From positions 826,856 to 890,855 of the forward strand of contig OY282374.1 of assembly GCA_958295815.1 (NCBI GenBank): a stretch of DNA of 64,000 nt, written 5' to 3'. The position numbers and the translations under genes are program-made. The notes beneath the pieces were generated by a model. It worked only from the letters and a program-made list of their open reading frames with translations, made no database searches and had not been told where the DNA came from. Source of the DNA: Candidatus Poribacteria bacterium (GTDB lineage: Bacteria > Poribacteria > WGA-4E > WGA-3G). Below, piece by piece: positions 53,506 to 61,719 of the stretch; within the stretch, counting starts at the first letter, position 1; each line of letters starts with the position of its first letter.

Positions 53506-53898
53506 ATGTTGAGATTTCAGATAATTTTAATGGCTGTTTTGATTGCTTGTTTCGCTTTTGTGTCCTGTGATAGAGCACAGCAAGTCATGACGCCGGTTAC
53601 CGACGACATGATGGACACACACAGCACGTCGGAAGACATGGGCGACGACATGGGCGACGGCATGGGCGACGACATGGGTGACGGCATGGGCGACGACATG
53701 GGTGACGGCATGGGCGACGACATGGGCGACGACATGGGCGACGACATGGGCGACGACATGGGCGACGGCATGGGCGACGACATGGGCGACGGCATGGGCG
53801 ACGACATGGGCGACGACATGGGTGACGACATGGGTGACGGCATGGGCGACGACATGGGCGACGGCATGGATGACGGCATGAACGGTAACGGCCAATAG
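53506..53898 (+). CDS. Lipoprotein made mostly of Met-Gly-Asp-Asp/Gly repeats
   Basis: The 130-residue lipoprotein has a signal sequence ending at the lipobox FVSC (Cys at residue 24), then a short linker. Twenty four-residue units follow (MGDD or MGDG, the last MDDG), and the end is MNGNGQ. The mature protein is extremely acidic and Met-rich, so metal binding is conceivable but unproven. Its signal peptide is closely related to that of the P460 lipoprotein next door (MLxxQxxLxAxLIACxAFVSC), suggesting a common origin. AAGGAG precedes the ATG at 53506. A strong terminator follows. Confidence 0.75.
   Translation: MLRFQIILMAVLIACFAFVSCDRAQQVMTPVTDDMMDTHSTSEDMGDDMGDGMGDDMGDGMGDDMGDGMGDDMGDDMGDDMGDDMGDGMGDDMGDGMGDDMGDDMGDDMGDGMGDDMGDGMDDGMNGNGQ
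53638..53877 (+). repeat. 12-base minisatellite, 20 units
   Basis: The units read ATGGGCGACGAC or ATGGGCGACGGC with C/T changes at the third position of Gly. Twenty units span 240 bases without a frame break. Because the unit has no stop in any frame, long open frames also appear on the other strand and should not be read as genes. The copy number probably varies among strains. Confidence 0.92.
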
Positions 53899-53918
53899 TT
53901 CCATTTCACAACATTTTT

Positions 53919-53970
53919 AAAAAAAGGGTATCAGTAACTACATTCTGTAGTTGTTGGTCCCTTTTTTTTT
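53919..53970 (+). terminator. Rho-independent terminator after the MGDD-repeat lipoprotein
   Basis: CAGTAACTACA pairs with TGTAGTTGTTG around a TTC loop. The outer AAAGGG/CCCTTT arms extend the stem, and nine Ts end it. Confidence 0.9.
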
Positions 53971-54175
53971 GCCTCAACCTACCGAGACTAGAATTCCTGC
54001 CATTCAGGTAATTTACCCTTTCCCACATTATTGCGGAGTACTGTGTTTCTTGTGAAATGCAGATACCTGTAGTACTTAACTTTGTATAGCGATGCAATAA
54101 ACGCATAGGGCTGCTCTTCGGGTGTTAACTGTTTGTATAAAATATAGCGAATTTTATTTATCTTCTGTTTTTTTC

Positions 54176-54204
54176 TTGAAAATTGAGTTTCAATGTTATA
54201 TCAT
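54176..54204 (+). promoter_or_regulatory. Sigma-70 promoter of the P460 lipoprotein
   Basis: TTGAAA (54176-54181), 17 bases, TATCAT (54199-54204). It has the same TTTTTTCTTGA context as the promoter at 53386. The stretch between the terminator at 53970 and this site holds no gene. Confidence 0.6.
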
Positions 54205-54344
54205 TTTAAGTGAAGTTGTATAATATGTAAGTTTGAAGAGGGACACAATGAAGTGGTAGGGCTTTGTCGCTATGAAGCCCGCAACTCTTCAGCAACTTAT
54301 CATTTTTAAATGTGGAATAAAATATAAAGTAAGGAGCATTAATA

Positions 54345-55457
54345 ATGCTAAAGCTTCAAGTCGTTTTAATTGCGATTTTGATTGCCTGTGTTGCTTTTGT
54401 ATCCTGTAATCGGGATCATGGTCCTTTAGAACAGGTTACTAAAGAGATAATGGGTGTTGACGATATGATGCCTGTTGATGATATGATGGATATGGTAGAA
54501 TATGCGTCTTGGAAACATGTTATGCTTTCAGCACCAGGTCCTGCGGCAGATGCAACGAGTCCTGCAGAGACGGGTGGTGTGCATGGTGCGGGCACTCGTA
54601 CGGTCTACATCAATGACGTTGGTGTTATGGCAAACGAGGAAGGTACAGAATATCCCGCTGGTACCGTGATCGTCAAGGAAATCATGGATGATGCCAACAC
54701 GTTTGTTGCGAAAATCGCTAAGATGACGAAAACCGACGACCCGATGTACGCCGATCACGATGGCTGGATGTACGTGAAATATGCGCGTATGTCAGCGGAT
54801 GGTGAGTATGCGATGGTGGGTGGAGGCAGCTTGGCAGGAAGCACAGGTTGTCATGGTTGTCATGCCAAAGCTGATAACGATAGTGTTTTCGTCTCGCTCT
54901 CCATGGATGATGCCATGTCAGACGACACAATGGCTGCCGATGACATGATGGCTGATGATGATATGATAGATACGACAGCACATGCGTCCTGGAAACATGT
55001 TATGCTTTCAGCACCAGGTCCTGCGGCAGATGCTACGAGTCCTGCAGAGACGGGTGGTGTGCATGGTGCGGGCACTCGTACGGTCTACATCAATGACATT
55101 GGTGTTATGGCGAACGAGGAAGGGACAGAATACCCGACTGGCACCGTAATCGTCAAGGAAATCATGGATGATGCCGATACATTTGTTGCGAAAATCGCTA
55201 GGATGACGAAAACGGATGACCCGATGTATGCCCCCCACGATGGCTGGATGTACGTCAAGTATGCGCGTATGTCAGCAGATGGTGAGTATGCGATGGTGGG
55301 TGGAGGCAGCTTGGCAGGAAGCACAGGATGCCACGGTTGTCATGCTAAAGCCGATAACGACAGCGTCTTCGTCTCGCTTTCTATGGACGACATGATGGAC
55401 GGTGACATGGCGGATGACGGCATGGCAGATGATGCTGGTGCTGGTGATGCCCAGTAG
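54345..55457 (+). CDS. Lipoprotein with two tandem cytochrome P460-like domains
   Basis: The 370-residue lipoprotein has a lipobox FVSC (Cys 24), an acidic Met/Asp linker, then two almost identical domains of about 130 residues, 160 residues apart. Each reads ASWKHVMLSAPGPAAD, then YPxGTVIVKEIMDDA, then HDGWMYVKYARM, and ends with the haem site GCHGCHAKADNDSVF. This order matches cytochrome P460-type domains, whose haem is attached through CxxCH and a Lys crosslink. Known members oxidise hydroxylamine or bind NO; the role here is open. An Asp/Met-rich linker separates the copies. AAGGAG precedes the ATG. Confidence 0.82.
   Translation: MLKLQVVLIAILIACVAFVSCNRDHGPLEQVTKEIMGVDDMMPVDDMMDMVEYASWKHVMLSAPGPAADATSPAETGGVHGAGTRTVYINDVGVMANEEGTEYPAGTVIVKEIMDDANTFVAKIAKMTKTDDPMYADHDGWMYVKYARMSADGEYAMVGGGSLAGSTGCHGCHAKADNDSVFVSLSMDDAMSDDTMAADDMMADDDMIDTTAHASWKHVMLSAPGPAADATSPAETGGVHGAGTRTVYINDIGVMANEEGTEYPTGTVIVKEIMDDADTFVAKIARMTKTDDPMYAPHDGWMYVKYARMSADGEYAMVGGGSLAGSTGCHGCHAKADNDSVFVSLSMDDMMDGDMADDGMADDAGAGDAQ
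54499..55378 (+). repeat. Tandem duplication of a 480-base unit inside the P460 gene
   Basis: Bases from about 54499 and from about 54979 run almost identical for 400 bases, offset by 480 exactly. Changes are few and mostly at third positions, so the duplication is recent or is kept uniform by gene conversion. Confidence 0.9.
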
Positions 55458-55478
55458 TTCCATCTGACAATACCTATA

Positions 55479-55524
55479 AGAAGGGGACCGGTAACTCAAT
55501 TTTGTAGTTGCCGATCCCCTTTTT
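55479..55524 (+). terminator. Rho-independent terminator after the P460 lipoprotein
   Basis: AAGGGGA-CGGTAACT and AGTTGCCG-TCCCCTT pair around CAATTTTGT, followed by Ts. The inner arms resemble those of the terminator at 53919. Confidence 0.87.
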
Positions 55525-55544
55525 CTGTCACGCTTTGGCACTTC

Positions 55545-57326
55545 TTAGGCGACGAATGCTCCACTTTGTGCCGGAAGTGAAACTATTATGGAATCCTCTG
55601 ATACTGTCACTTTGTGTCCATTAAGTAGGTCTTTCACAGAAGGTTGTAATGACGAAATTGGAATGTTAATCGTTTGGGAACTTCTGCTTGTATTCAATGC
55701 AATCAGAACAATGCTGGTTTCTGATGTCCGAACATAGGCATAGGTTCCGTTTTGAACGTCCAAATGGACAACCTTTCGCTTCCCTGAAGTAATCACTGGA
55801 AACTGTCCACGTAATCCTCCCAAGCGTTGAAAGTAGGCGAGTAAGTCTTTGTCCGCTTCATCGCCCCACGGCATTGGTAACCTTGCCTCCTCGAAACGTC
55901 CAAGCGGGTTTCTTTGTGAGACCCCTACCTCAGTTCCGTTGTAAATTACAGGTGGTGCAGAGAGTGTAAAAAGCACCAGTGCCGCTAACCGAACCTTTGC
56001 TTTATCTTCCCGCGCCAGATAGAGAATGCGCGTCATGTCGTGGTTATCCAAAAAGGCGGGCAAGGAAAAGTCCGGAGGGAAATAGGTCTCGTGCGCCCGT
56101 AAAAAAGCCTCAAATTCCAATAGTGTGGAAGTCTCAAGGACAAAGGTGCCTCGAAGTGAATCCGCAAGCAAAAAATCAAGGCATCCATCAAAATGTGGGA
56201 TATAAGACCTTATCACTTCCGAATGACCGACCACCTCTCCAAATAGAAATGCCTCAGGATTCACCGCTTTACACGCTTGGCGAAAGTCAGCCCAAAATGT
56301 ATGCGGTGGACCTGGCACGTAGTCAAGCCGATAGCCATCAACGCCGTTGTGTAACCAATGTTGAACGCATTCCAACAAATAATCACTCGTTGGTTTGTGC
56401 TTCAGGTTTAGTTGTGGCATTCCCCTCACACCGAAGAAGCTTGTGTATTCGTCTGGCCACCGCTGCCACGTGTACCACGATCGGTACTCACTATCTGGTT
56501 GGCGTTGTGCCGCCTGAAAGGTTGGATGATGGTTTGACCAGTGGTTGGCGACAAAATCAAGGATAACGCGTATGCCCCGCTGATGTGCTTTTTCAATCAG
56601 TTCTTTCAGGTCAGCGTTCGTGCCAAACCGAGGTTCAACGGTGTAGTAGTCTGTCGCGTCATAGCCGTGGTGAGACGGACTTGCAAAGAGCGGCGAGAGC
56701 CACACAGCGTTACAGCCAAGCGATTGAATATAATCCAGTTTCTGAATCACGCCACAGAGTGTGCCGCCGAAAAACCCGGATAGATTCGTTGGCTTTTTCC
56801 ACGGCACGTTGTCCCCCGGATAGAATCGATCCAGAAAAATATGGTAGATAATGGCATCACGCACCCACCTGGGGATGTCATTATCATCTACCGAGATGGC
56901 GAATTCTGTTGCTTCCGATAGCGCTCGTGCTTGGTTATCCGCAAAGACCCATTTTGGTGACGCTTGGGAGCCAAAACTTGCTGTCGAACTTCCCGAACCC
57001 ACAACGCGTCCACCAATCTTATAGCGTACGGTTGTACCGTTGGGTTGCGGCGGTATCTGTCCATGCCAGTGCTGTACATATCGCCATTCGAGTGTACTCC
57101 ATGACGATTCACTTGGAACCAGTTCAAACGTCGTTTCTTCACCATTCACATTCATCCAACAGTGAACTGAATCGTAAGCAATACCACCGGATGTTGTTAC
57201 GTGAAGTGTGGTCGGTTCGTTCGGTTTAGGACGCATTGGCGACAGCCGGTGAAGATGTTTAATGCCTACCAAGCTGCTTTGATATTCAGCGATACGGTTC
57301 TTAAAATCTCTTTGTGTACCAAACAT
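55545..57326 (-). CDS. GH13 alpha-amylase family enzyme (neopullulanase/cyclomaltodextrinase-like)
   Basis: The 593-residue protein has an N-terminal beta domain (GGIAYDSVHCWMNVNGEE), then the GH13 barrel. Conserved regions are DFVANHWSNHHP (region I), NGVDGYRLDYVPGPP (nucleophile Asp), LFGEVVGHSEV (acid/base Glu) and AFLDNHDMTRIL (transition-state Asp). It ends in a beta C-domain. There is no signal peptide, so it probably degrades maltodextrin or cyclodextrin in the cytoplasm. I chose the ATG at 57326. The longer frame to 57437 would run through the terminator and into the neighbouring gene. Confidence 0.9.
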   Translation of the reverse strand: MFGTQRDFKNRIAEYQSSLVGIKHLHRLSPMRPKPNEPTTLHVTTSGGIAYDSVHCWMNVNGEETTFELVPSESSWSTLEWRYVQHWHGQIPPQPNGTTVRYKIGGRVVGSGSSTASFGSQASPKWVFADNQARALSEATEFAISVDDNDIPRWVRDAIIYHIFLDRFYPGDNVPWKKPTNLSGFFGGTLCGVIQKLDYIQSLGCNAVWLSPLFASPSHHGYDATDYYTVEPRFGTNADLKELIEKAHQRGIRVILDFVANHWSNHHPTFQAAQRQPDSEYRSWYTWQRWPDEYTSFFGVRGMPQLNLKHKPTSDYLLECVQHWLHNGVDGYRLDYVPGPPHTFWADFRQACKAVNPEAFLFGEVVGHSEVIRSYIPHFDGCLDFLLADSLRGTFVLETSTLLEFEAFLRAHETYFPPDFSLPAFLDNHDMTRILYLAREDKAKVRLAALVLFTLSAPPVIYNGTEVGVSQRNPLGRFEEARLPMPWGDEADKDLLAYFQRLGGLRGQFPVITSGKRKVVHLDVQNGTYAYVRTSETSIVLIALNTSRSSQTINIPISSLQPSVKDLLNGHKVTVSEDSIIVSLPAQSGAFVA

Positions 57327-57360
57327 AATTTCTCTACCGATTTGCGGTTTTGGATAAATA

Positions 57361-57391
57361 AAAAAGCCGTGTATCGGGTACACGGCTTTTT
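57361..57391. terminator. Bidirectional terminator between minus-strand genes
   Basis: AAAAAGCCGTGTA and TACACGGCTTTTT form a 13-bp perfect stem with a 5-base loop, with A/T runs on both sides. It ends transcription of the upstream lipoprotein gene, so the amylase gene must have its own promoter in about 35 bases or rely on read-through. Confidence 0.92.
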
Positions 57392-57411
57392 GATCTTTAC
57401 TAAGAACTTGG

Positions 57412-58338
57412 CTACTTATCGCCCCAGGCGCGTCCACGTGGAATCAATAGCAGTTGTCCTGCACTTAGTTTTTTCCGATCAAAGATGTAGTCATCTTGAT
57501 TTGCGGCAACTAACCGTTCCCACATCTCAGGGTTATCAAAAATTTCGGGACGTGCGGCGATACGCTTCAAGGCAGCCTCACCGTTAATTTCCTGAATGTC
57601 CTCTTCTCGCACATGGTATTTGGAAAGCATTTCAGGACTGGTTATGCTGAAGCTAAAACTGTGTGAGTTTACGAGAGCATTGCCAGCCATGTCGGTGGCA
57701 CCAGAGACAGTGACGGTATACATACGTCCTGCACGCATCGGCATATCAGATGTAAACGTTACAGAATCGCCGCTGCCAGTAACTGTGCCTGACAGTGTTG
57801 CGTCCATCGGTTCGCTCATCGAATCTTCCGTTTTGCTGACTGCTACATCCACCGAGACACTATTACTGTCAATCGGTTCACTAAACGCGACTGACAAAGT
57901 GTTCATAACGTTCAATGAATCTTCGTATTCAGAGATGACTGTTCCGTCGACAGGTTCGTTCATGGTCACTGTAGGCGGTGTGGCGTCGGTATAGGTAAAT
58001 TGTTGTGAAAGCGTGACAGGTACTTCAGGTTTTCCATTGTTAGTAACGACAACGGACACGGATTGTCCCGCCATGCCACCAGGTGTTACTGCCGTGATTT
58101 GTGTTTCACTCGGTACCGTTACGCTTTGGGCATTTTTTCCGCCGAAAGTCACAGTTACGCCGTTTTTCATATCAAATTTTTCGCCGGTGATCTGGACAGT
58201 TGTTCCACCGCTTTCCGGTCCCTGTGTTGGGCTCATCCCGGAGGGTAGCGGTTCAGGATTACAGCCAGCACAACCTGCCATCCATGCGCAGACAATTGCG
58301 AGGACAGCAAGCACGGCTATGTTTCTGGGCATTTTCAT
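57412..58338 (-). CDS. Lipoprotein with IPT/TIG, Big_5-like and LysM-like domains
   Basis: The 308-residue protein has a lipoprotein signal ending at AGCAGC (Cys near 22). An IPT/TIG domain follows (SPTQGPESGGTTVQITGEKF to about residue 110), then a bacterial Ig-like Big_5 domain (PPTVTMNEPVDGTVI, AFSEPIDSNSVSV, GRMYTVTVSGATDMAGN). The C-terminal 65 residues (YHVREEDIQEING, WERLVAANQDDYI, LSAGQLLLIPRGR) have the LysM pattern, interrupted by an insertion. It probably links the outer membrane to peptidoglycan or a polymer. AAGGAG precedes the ATG. Confidence 0.82.
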   Translation of the reverse strand: MKMPRNIAVLAVLAIVCAWMAGCAGCNPEPLPSGMSPTQGPESGGTTVQITGEKFDMKNGVTVTFGGKNAQSVTVPSETQITAVTPGGMAGQSVSVVVTNNGKPEVPVTLSQQFTYTDATPPTVTMNEPVDGTVISEYEDSLNVMNTLSVAFSEPIDSNSVSVDVAVSKTEDSMSEPMDATLSGTVTGSGDSVTFTSDMPMRAGRMYTVTVSGATDMAGNALVNSHSFSFSITSPEMLSKYHVREEDIQEINGEAALKRIAARPEIFDNPEMWERLVAANQDDYIFDRKKLSAGQLLLIPRGRAWGDK

Positions 58339-58483
58339 TAATTCAGTCTCCTTATCGTCAGAAGGGTTCTCATTCCGTAGCGCGCCAAAGCTTCTTGTTA
58401 AAAGTGGCGGAGTTTGTTAGCCAAAACTTACTATTAAAAGTAGAATTTCGTGGATTAGAGGAAACCTCTTGCACCTTAAATTT

Positions 58484-58513
58484 ATTATACACATAAGTTG
58501 ATGCAGTTGTCAA
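58484..58513 (-). promoter_or_regulatory. Sigma-70 promoter of the TIG/LysM-like lipoprotein
   Basis: On the minus strand TTGACA (58513-58508), 18 bases, TATAAT (58489-58484). Both hexamers are consensus. The leader to the ATG would be about 140 bases. Confidence 0.82.
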
Positions 58514-58557
58514 CACTTTTTTGTGCAACCTGAACAAGGGTTTGCCGTATGAATGCT

Positions 58558-59406
58558 CTAACCCCGCCAAGTAGTCCGTTTTAGCGGGTCATGTACAGCA
58601 ACTGCTAATTCTGGACCGAAACCATCTACTGATAATCTTACCGTATCGCCATCCCCAACTGCAGTGAGTGCTTCATGATGTGTGCCTGTTGATACAACAT
58701 CACCCGGTTCCAGTGCTACCACATTGGTCACCTCTGCGAGCAATTCTGGAATGAAACGTGCCATGGAATTTGTTGAGAAATCGTGTTGCAAACCGTCATT
58801 AATCCAGAGTTGTACGTCGAGTGCGTTCGCATCACCTACTTCGTCAGCGGTCACAATTGCGGGTCCCATCGGCGCAAACGTGTGCCAGCTTTTCCCTAAA
58901 AAGAAACCACCGGGCAAGCCCCGAGCTGATACATCGATAAATTGTGTGTAACCGAATACACAGTCCAACGCGTTCTCTTCAGAGAGATGTTTTGCCGGTT
59001 TACCGATGACAATCGCTAATTCCGGTTCAAAGTGAAACACGGTTACGTCTGCTTCTGGGAGTTCGACTGTATCATTAGTGTTGATGATACCGGTTGGTGA
59101 CTTCAAGAAGGCGTTGAACTCGCCGCGAGACGGACTATCTGGCTCAATATAATTTCCAGCAAGGCAGACGAGCTGACCCGGACGCGGGACCGGTGCTTTA
59201 AAGCTGACACTGTCTAAGGCAATAGCAGTGCTGTTTTTAACTGTATCTTCTATTTTAGGACGTAGACTATCAAAGTCCTCAATCACTGTTCGTATCAGTT
59301 CTTGTGGCGTATGGTAGGAGACACTGCTGAGAGCGTCGTTGATGTCAACGATGCCATCTTTTGTTATTACGCCGAGTTGGTGATCGTTAAAGAATGCAAG
59401 TTTCAT
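58558..59406 (-). CDS. Fumarylacetoacetate hydrolase family protein
   Basis: The 282-residue protein has the FAH layout. The N-terminal segment is MKLAFFNDHQLGV. The catalytic domain has VCLAGNYIEPD, metal-binding Glu residues in FHFEPELAIVIGKPA, the motif LGKSWHTFAPMGPAIV, and PGDVVSTGTHHEAL in place of the usual STGTPxG. The family cleaves C-C bonds of diketo acids or acts as 2-keto-3-deoxy-acid hydratase or dehydratase, which suits sugar-acid breakdown. The gene starts directly after the Gfo/Idh stop, so the two are co-translated. Confidence 0.87.
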   Translation of the reverse strand: MKLAFFNDHQLGVITKDGIVDINDALSSVSYHTPQELIRTVIEDFDSLRPKIEDTVKNSTAIALDSVSFKAPVPRPGQLVCLAGNYIEPDSPSRGEFNAFLKSPTGIINTNDTVELPEADVTVFHFEPELAIVIGKPAKHLSEENALDCVFGYTQFIDVSARGLPGGFFLGKSWHTFAPMGPAIVTADEVGDANALDVQLWINDGLQHDFSTNSMARFIPELLAEVTNVVALEPGDVVSTGTHHEALTAVGDGDTVRLSVDGFGPELAVAVHDPLKRTTWRG

Positions 59407-60531
59407 TTAATTGTTAACTCCTGTGTTTAGACGTTTTGCAAGCGGATGATTCCGCTCCTCTAACGGCAGTTGCACCTTTGTTCCACTGAAGTGGGAAACG
59501 TAGGTTGCACTTACACACTCAAGCGACGTAATCGCGTTACGTCCGCCGAGTTCTGGTTGGTTTTCGTTAAGAATTGCATCTCGTATATTTTTTGCACTCC
59601 AGATAGTGTGGCGAGACTGCCATGCTTTTCCAGAGATGACGAACGCTGATGCGTCGAGTTCTATCCGCTCCCATGCCGGGGTATGTGCAGCGAATGAGAC
59701 GTCGAAGGGACAGTACCACATCTCGTCTATACCTGTCTCTGGGTTTGGTTTAATCATTAATTGCCCTTCTGATCCAAGTAGATGCGGTCCCATCATCCAT
59801 CCGTGTCTGGGTTCGCGGCAATAGAGTTCCATGATACCGTATGCGCTATTCCCTCCGCCGATATGAACCAGCATGGTGTCGCCTGCGACGATACCGTTGT
59901 CGCGACGGTCGGTTTTGCACAACTCGCTGCTGTGCATAATGTCTGCTTCCGTCACATCATGTCCGTGATATGTAATATGCGCTTGGATCCAAGAGATACC
60001 GTCCAAGAAGAAATCCATTTCATCAAAATAGTGGACACCCATTTCCATCAACTCGAATCCCGCCTCACGTCCTTTGCCGACTTCGCGGATGGAACGAAGT
60101 TCACCGATTTTGCCCGCATCAATCAAGGATTTTGCGTGCCGAAAGAGTGGTGTGAATCGGAATTGGTGGCTGACTGCCAAATGAACACCCGACTCACGGC
60201 ATGCTGCGAGCATCTGATCTGCTGTTTCTAAATCAACAGATAACGGCTTTTCGCATAAAACATGGATACCTGCCTGCGCGGCGGCAATCGCTATGGGGGC
60301 ATGTAGAGGGGCGTGTGTACACACGCTCACAATATCGAGTGCCTCGCGTGTGAACATCTCTTCATAGTCGGTATATCGATTTGAGACGTTGTATTCATCG
60401 GCACGGTTGTTGAGTGCTTCACGGTTTATATCACACATTGCGACTAGATCGACGTTCTCCAAGTTAGCGTGTGCGCCCGCGTGGCTTCGGCTAATTCCCC
60501 CACAACCGACAATCCCTACCCGTAAAGTCAT
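59407..60531 (-). CDS. Gfo/Idh/MocA family NAD(P)-dependent oxidoreductase
   Basis: The 374-residue protein has the N-terminal dinucleotide fold (RVGIVGCGGISRSHAG) and the canonical catalytic motif VLCEKPLSVD near residue 95. The C-terminal domain has FELMEMGVHYFDEMDFF. It uses NAD(P) to oxidise or reduce a sugar-like substrate. GGGGGA precedes the ATG. It is directly followed by the FAH-family gene with no gap, which suggests one pathway in which a sugar acid is oxidised and then hydrolysed. Confidence 0.9.
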   Translation of the reverse strand: MTLRVGIVGCGGISRSHAGAHANLENVDLVAMCDINREALNNRADEYNVSNRYTDYEEMFTREALDIVSVCTHAPLHAPIAIAAAQAGIHVLCEKPLSVDLETADQMLAACRESGVHLAVSHQFRFTPLFRHAKSLIDAGKIGELRSIREVGKGREAGFELMEMGVHYFDEMDFFLDGISWIQAHITYHGHDVTEADIMHSSELCKTDRRDNGIVAGDTMLVHIGGGNSAYGIMELYCREPRHGWMMGPHLLGSEGQLMIKPNPETGIDEMWYCPFDVSFAAHTPAWERIELDASAFVISGKAWQSRHTIWSAKNIRDAILNENQPELGGRNAITSLECVSATYVSHFSGTKVQLPLEERNHPLAKRLNTGVNN

Positions 60532-60638
60532 GTGTTGTCCCCCAATGCAATTTATGCTAATGGACGCTTAACTTCCAAGTTTAATGTTAAGCTGTATTAT
60601 ACGCCGATACAAAAAGAGAGCAAGCCGAAAAGTATTAT

Positions 60639-61658
60639 TTATCCTATTGTATCTCTGTTCATCTCCAGTAATGCCTGCCACTGTGACTCGTCAACAAGAA
60701 CACCCTTTTCAAGACTCTCCAGCCGTGTACGTAACATACCTTCCCCCGGATACCTTACGTTTTCGTTTTCATCTAAAGGTGTTGCTGTGTGGAAGTCATC
60801 GATTATCGCTGCGACTGTTTCATCCAACGCCGCTTGTCCCATTATTCCTGTGGCGTTCATTGCGATGTACACCTGAGAAACGGCGTATTCAGATCCTTGT
60901 TTCCCGATCTCGTGTGTGGCTTGCCCACCTGATATTACGGATGCCATCGTATCAAGGACCAAAGCTAATCCAGATCCTTTCCAATAACCGATAGGAAGTG
61001 CCCTTGCGGAATCAAGGATCTCACCGGGGTCAACCGTTAGTGCTCCCTTGGTGTCGTATCCACCCGGTAGGGGTAATTCTTTCCCTTGGAGTTGTAGTAC
61101 TTCCAATTTTCCGTTTGAATACTGACTCATTGCCATATCAAGCAGGATATGGCCATCTTTTCGCGGCAAAGCAATCGCCATCGGATTATTCCCGATCTTC
61201 TTTTCCGCGGAGCCCCACGGCGGCATGAGTCGAGTGGTGTTCGTCCAGCATATCCCGATATATCCGGCTTCCGCTGCCTGTAGTGCGTATGCACCACCGC
61301 GCATCCAGTGATTCGTATTTGAAAGTCCGACACACCCGATGCCGTGTACGTCCGCAAGTTCTGTCGCACGTTGCATACAGAAATGTGCGTTGACAAGTCC
61401 TATTCCCATCTTGCCGTCCCACCGTTCTAACGCACCGAAACTCTCGGTTTTCTCTGGCTTTGCACGGAAATCAATCTGTTTGTTCTCCAGACCGGCAACG
61501 AACCCTGGAAAACGGTTGAGTCCGTGCGAGTACACGCCGTCGCGCTGATTTTCAGCAAAAAGCCGCGCACATAACTTCGCTCGTTCGTCGGTAAACCCGA
61601 CACTCGCGAGTACACGGTAAAGTTCATCTCGTAAAGTTTGGAAAGGTACACGTTTCAT
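60639..61658 (-). CDS. Malate/L-lactate/ureidoglycolate dehydrogenase family protein (Ldh type)
   Basis: The 339-residue protein shows the type-2 malate/lactate dehydrogenase pattern. RDGVYSHGLNRFPGFV carries the family His. DGKMGIGLVNAHFCM, GCVGLSNTNHWMRGGAYA, GNNPMAIALPR and GYWKGSGLALVLDTMA are the usual blocks. Members oxidise 2-hydroxy acids, including diketo-gulonate and ureidoglycolate, with NAD(P). No ribosome site is evident before the ATG at 61658. It lies upstream of the Gfo/Idh-FAH pair on the same strand and downstream of a PhyH gene. Confidence 0.88.
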   Translation of the reverse strand: MKRVPFQTLRDELYRVLASVGFTDERAKLCARLFAENQRDGVYSHGLNRFPGFVAGLENKQIDFRAKPEKTESFGALERWDGKMGIGLVNAHFCMQRATELADVHGIGCVGLSNTNHWMRGGAYALQAAEAGYIGICWTNTTRLMPPWGSAEKKIGNNPMAIALPRKDGHILLDMAMSQYSNGKLEVLQLQGKELPLPGGYDTKGALTVDPGEILDSARALPIGYWKGSGLALVLDTMASVISGGQATHEIGKQGSEYAVSQVYIAMNATGIMGQAALDETVAAIIDDFHTATPLDENENVRYPGEGMLRTRLESLEKGVLVDESQWQALLEMNRDTIG

Positions 61659-61719
61659 ATACTATAGACTGCTGCTCCAATGCTAACCGTTTTGATATTG
61701 AGATCGTCATGCTCGTTTA

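Noticed and set aside
53517..53909. Long minus-strand and out-of-frame open frames through the 12-base repeat (Met-Pro-Ser and Val-Ala-His repeats)
   Set aside because: The repeat unit lacks stops in several frames, so these are by-products. Only the frame with the lipoprotein signal and ribosome site is credible.
60584..60994. Plus-strand open frame opposite the Ldh-type gene
   Set aside because: It lies antisense to a well-supported enzyme gene and has no family features.
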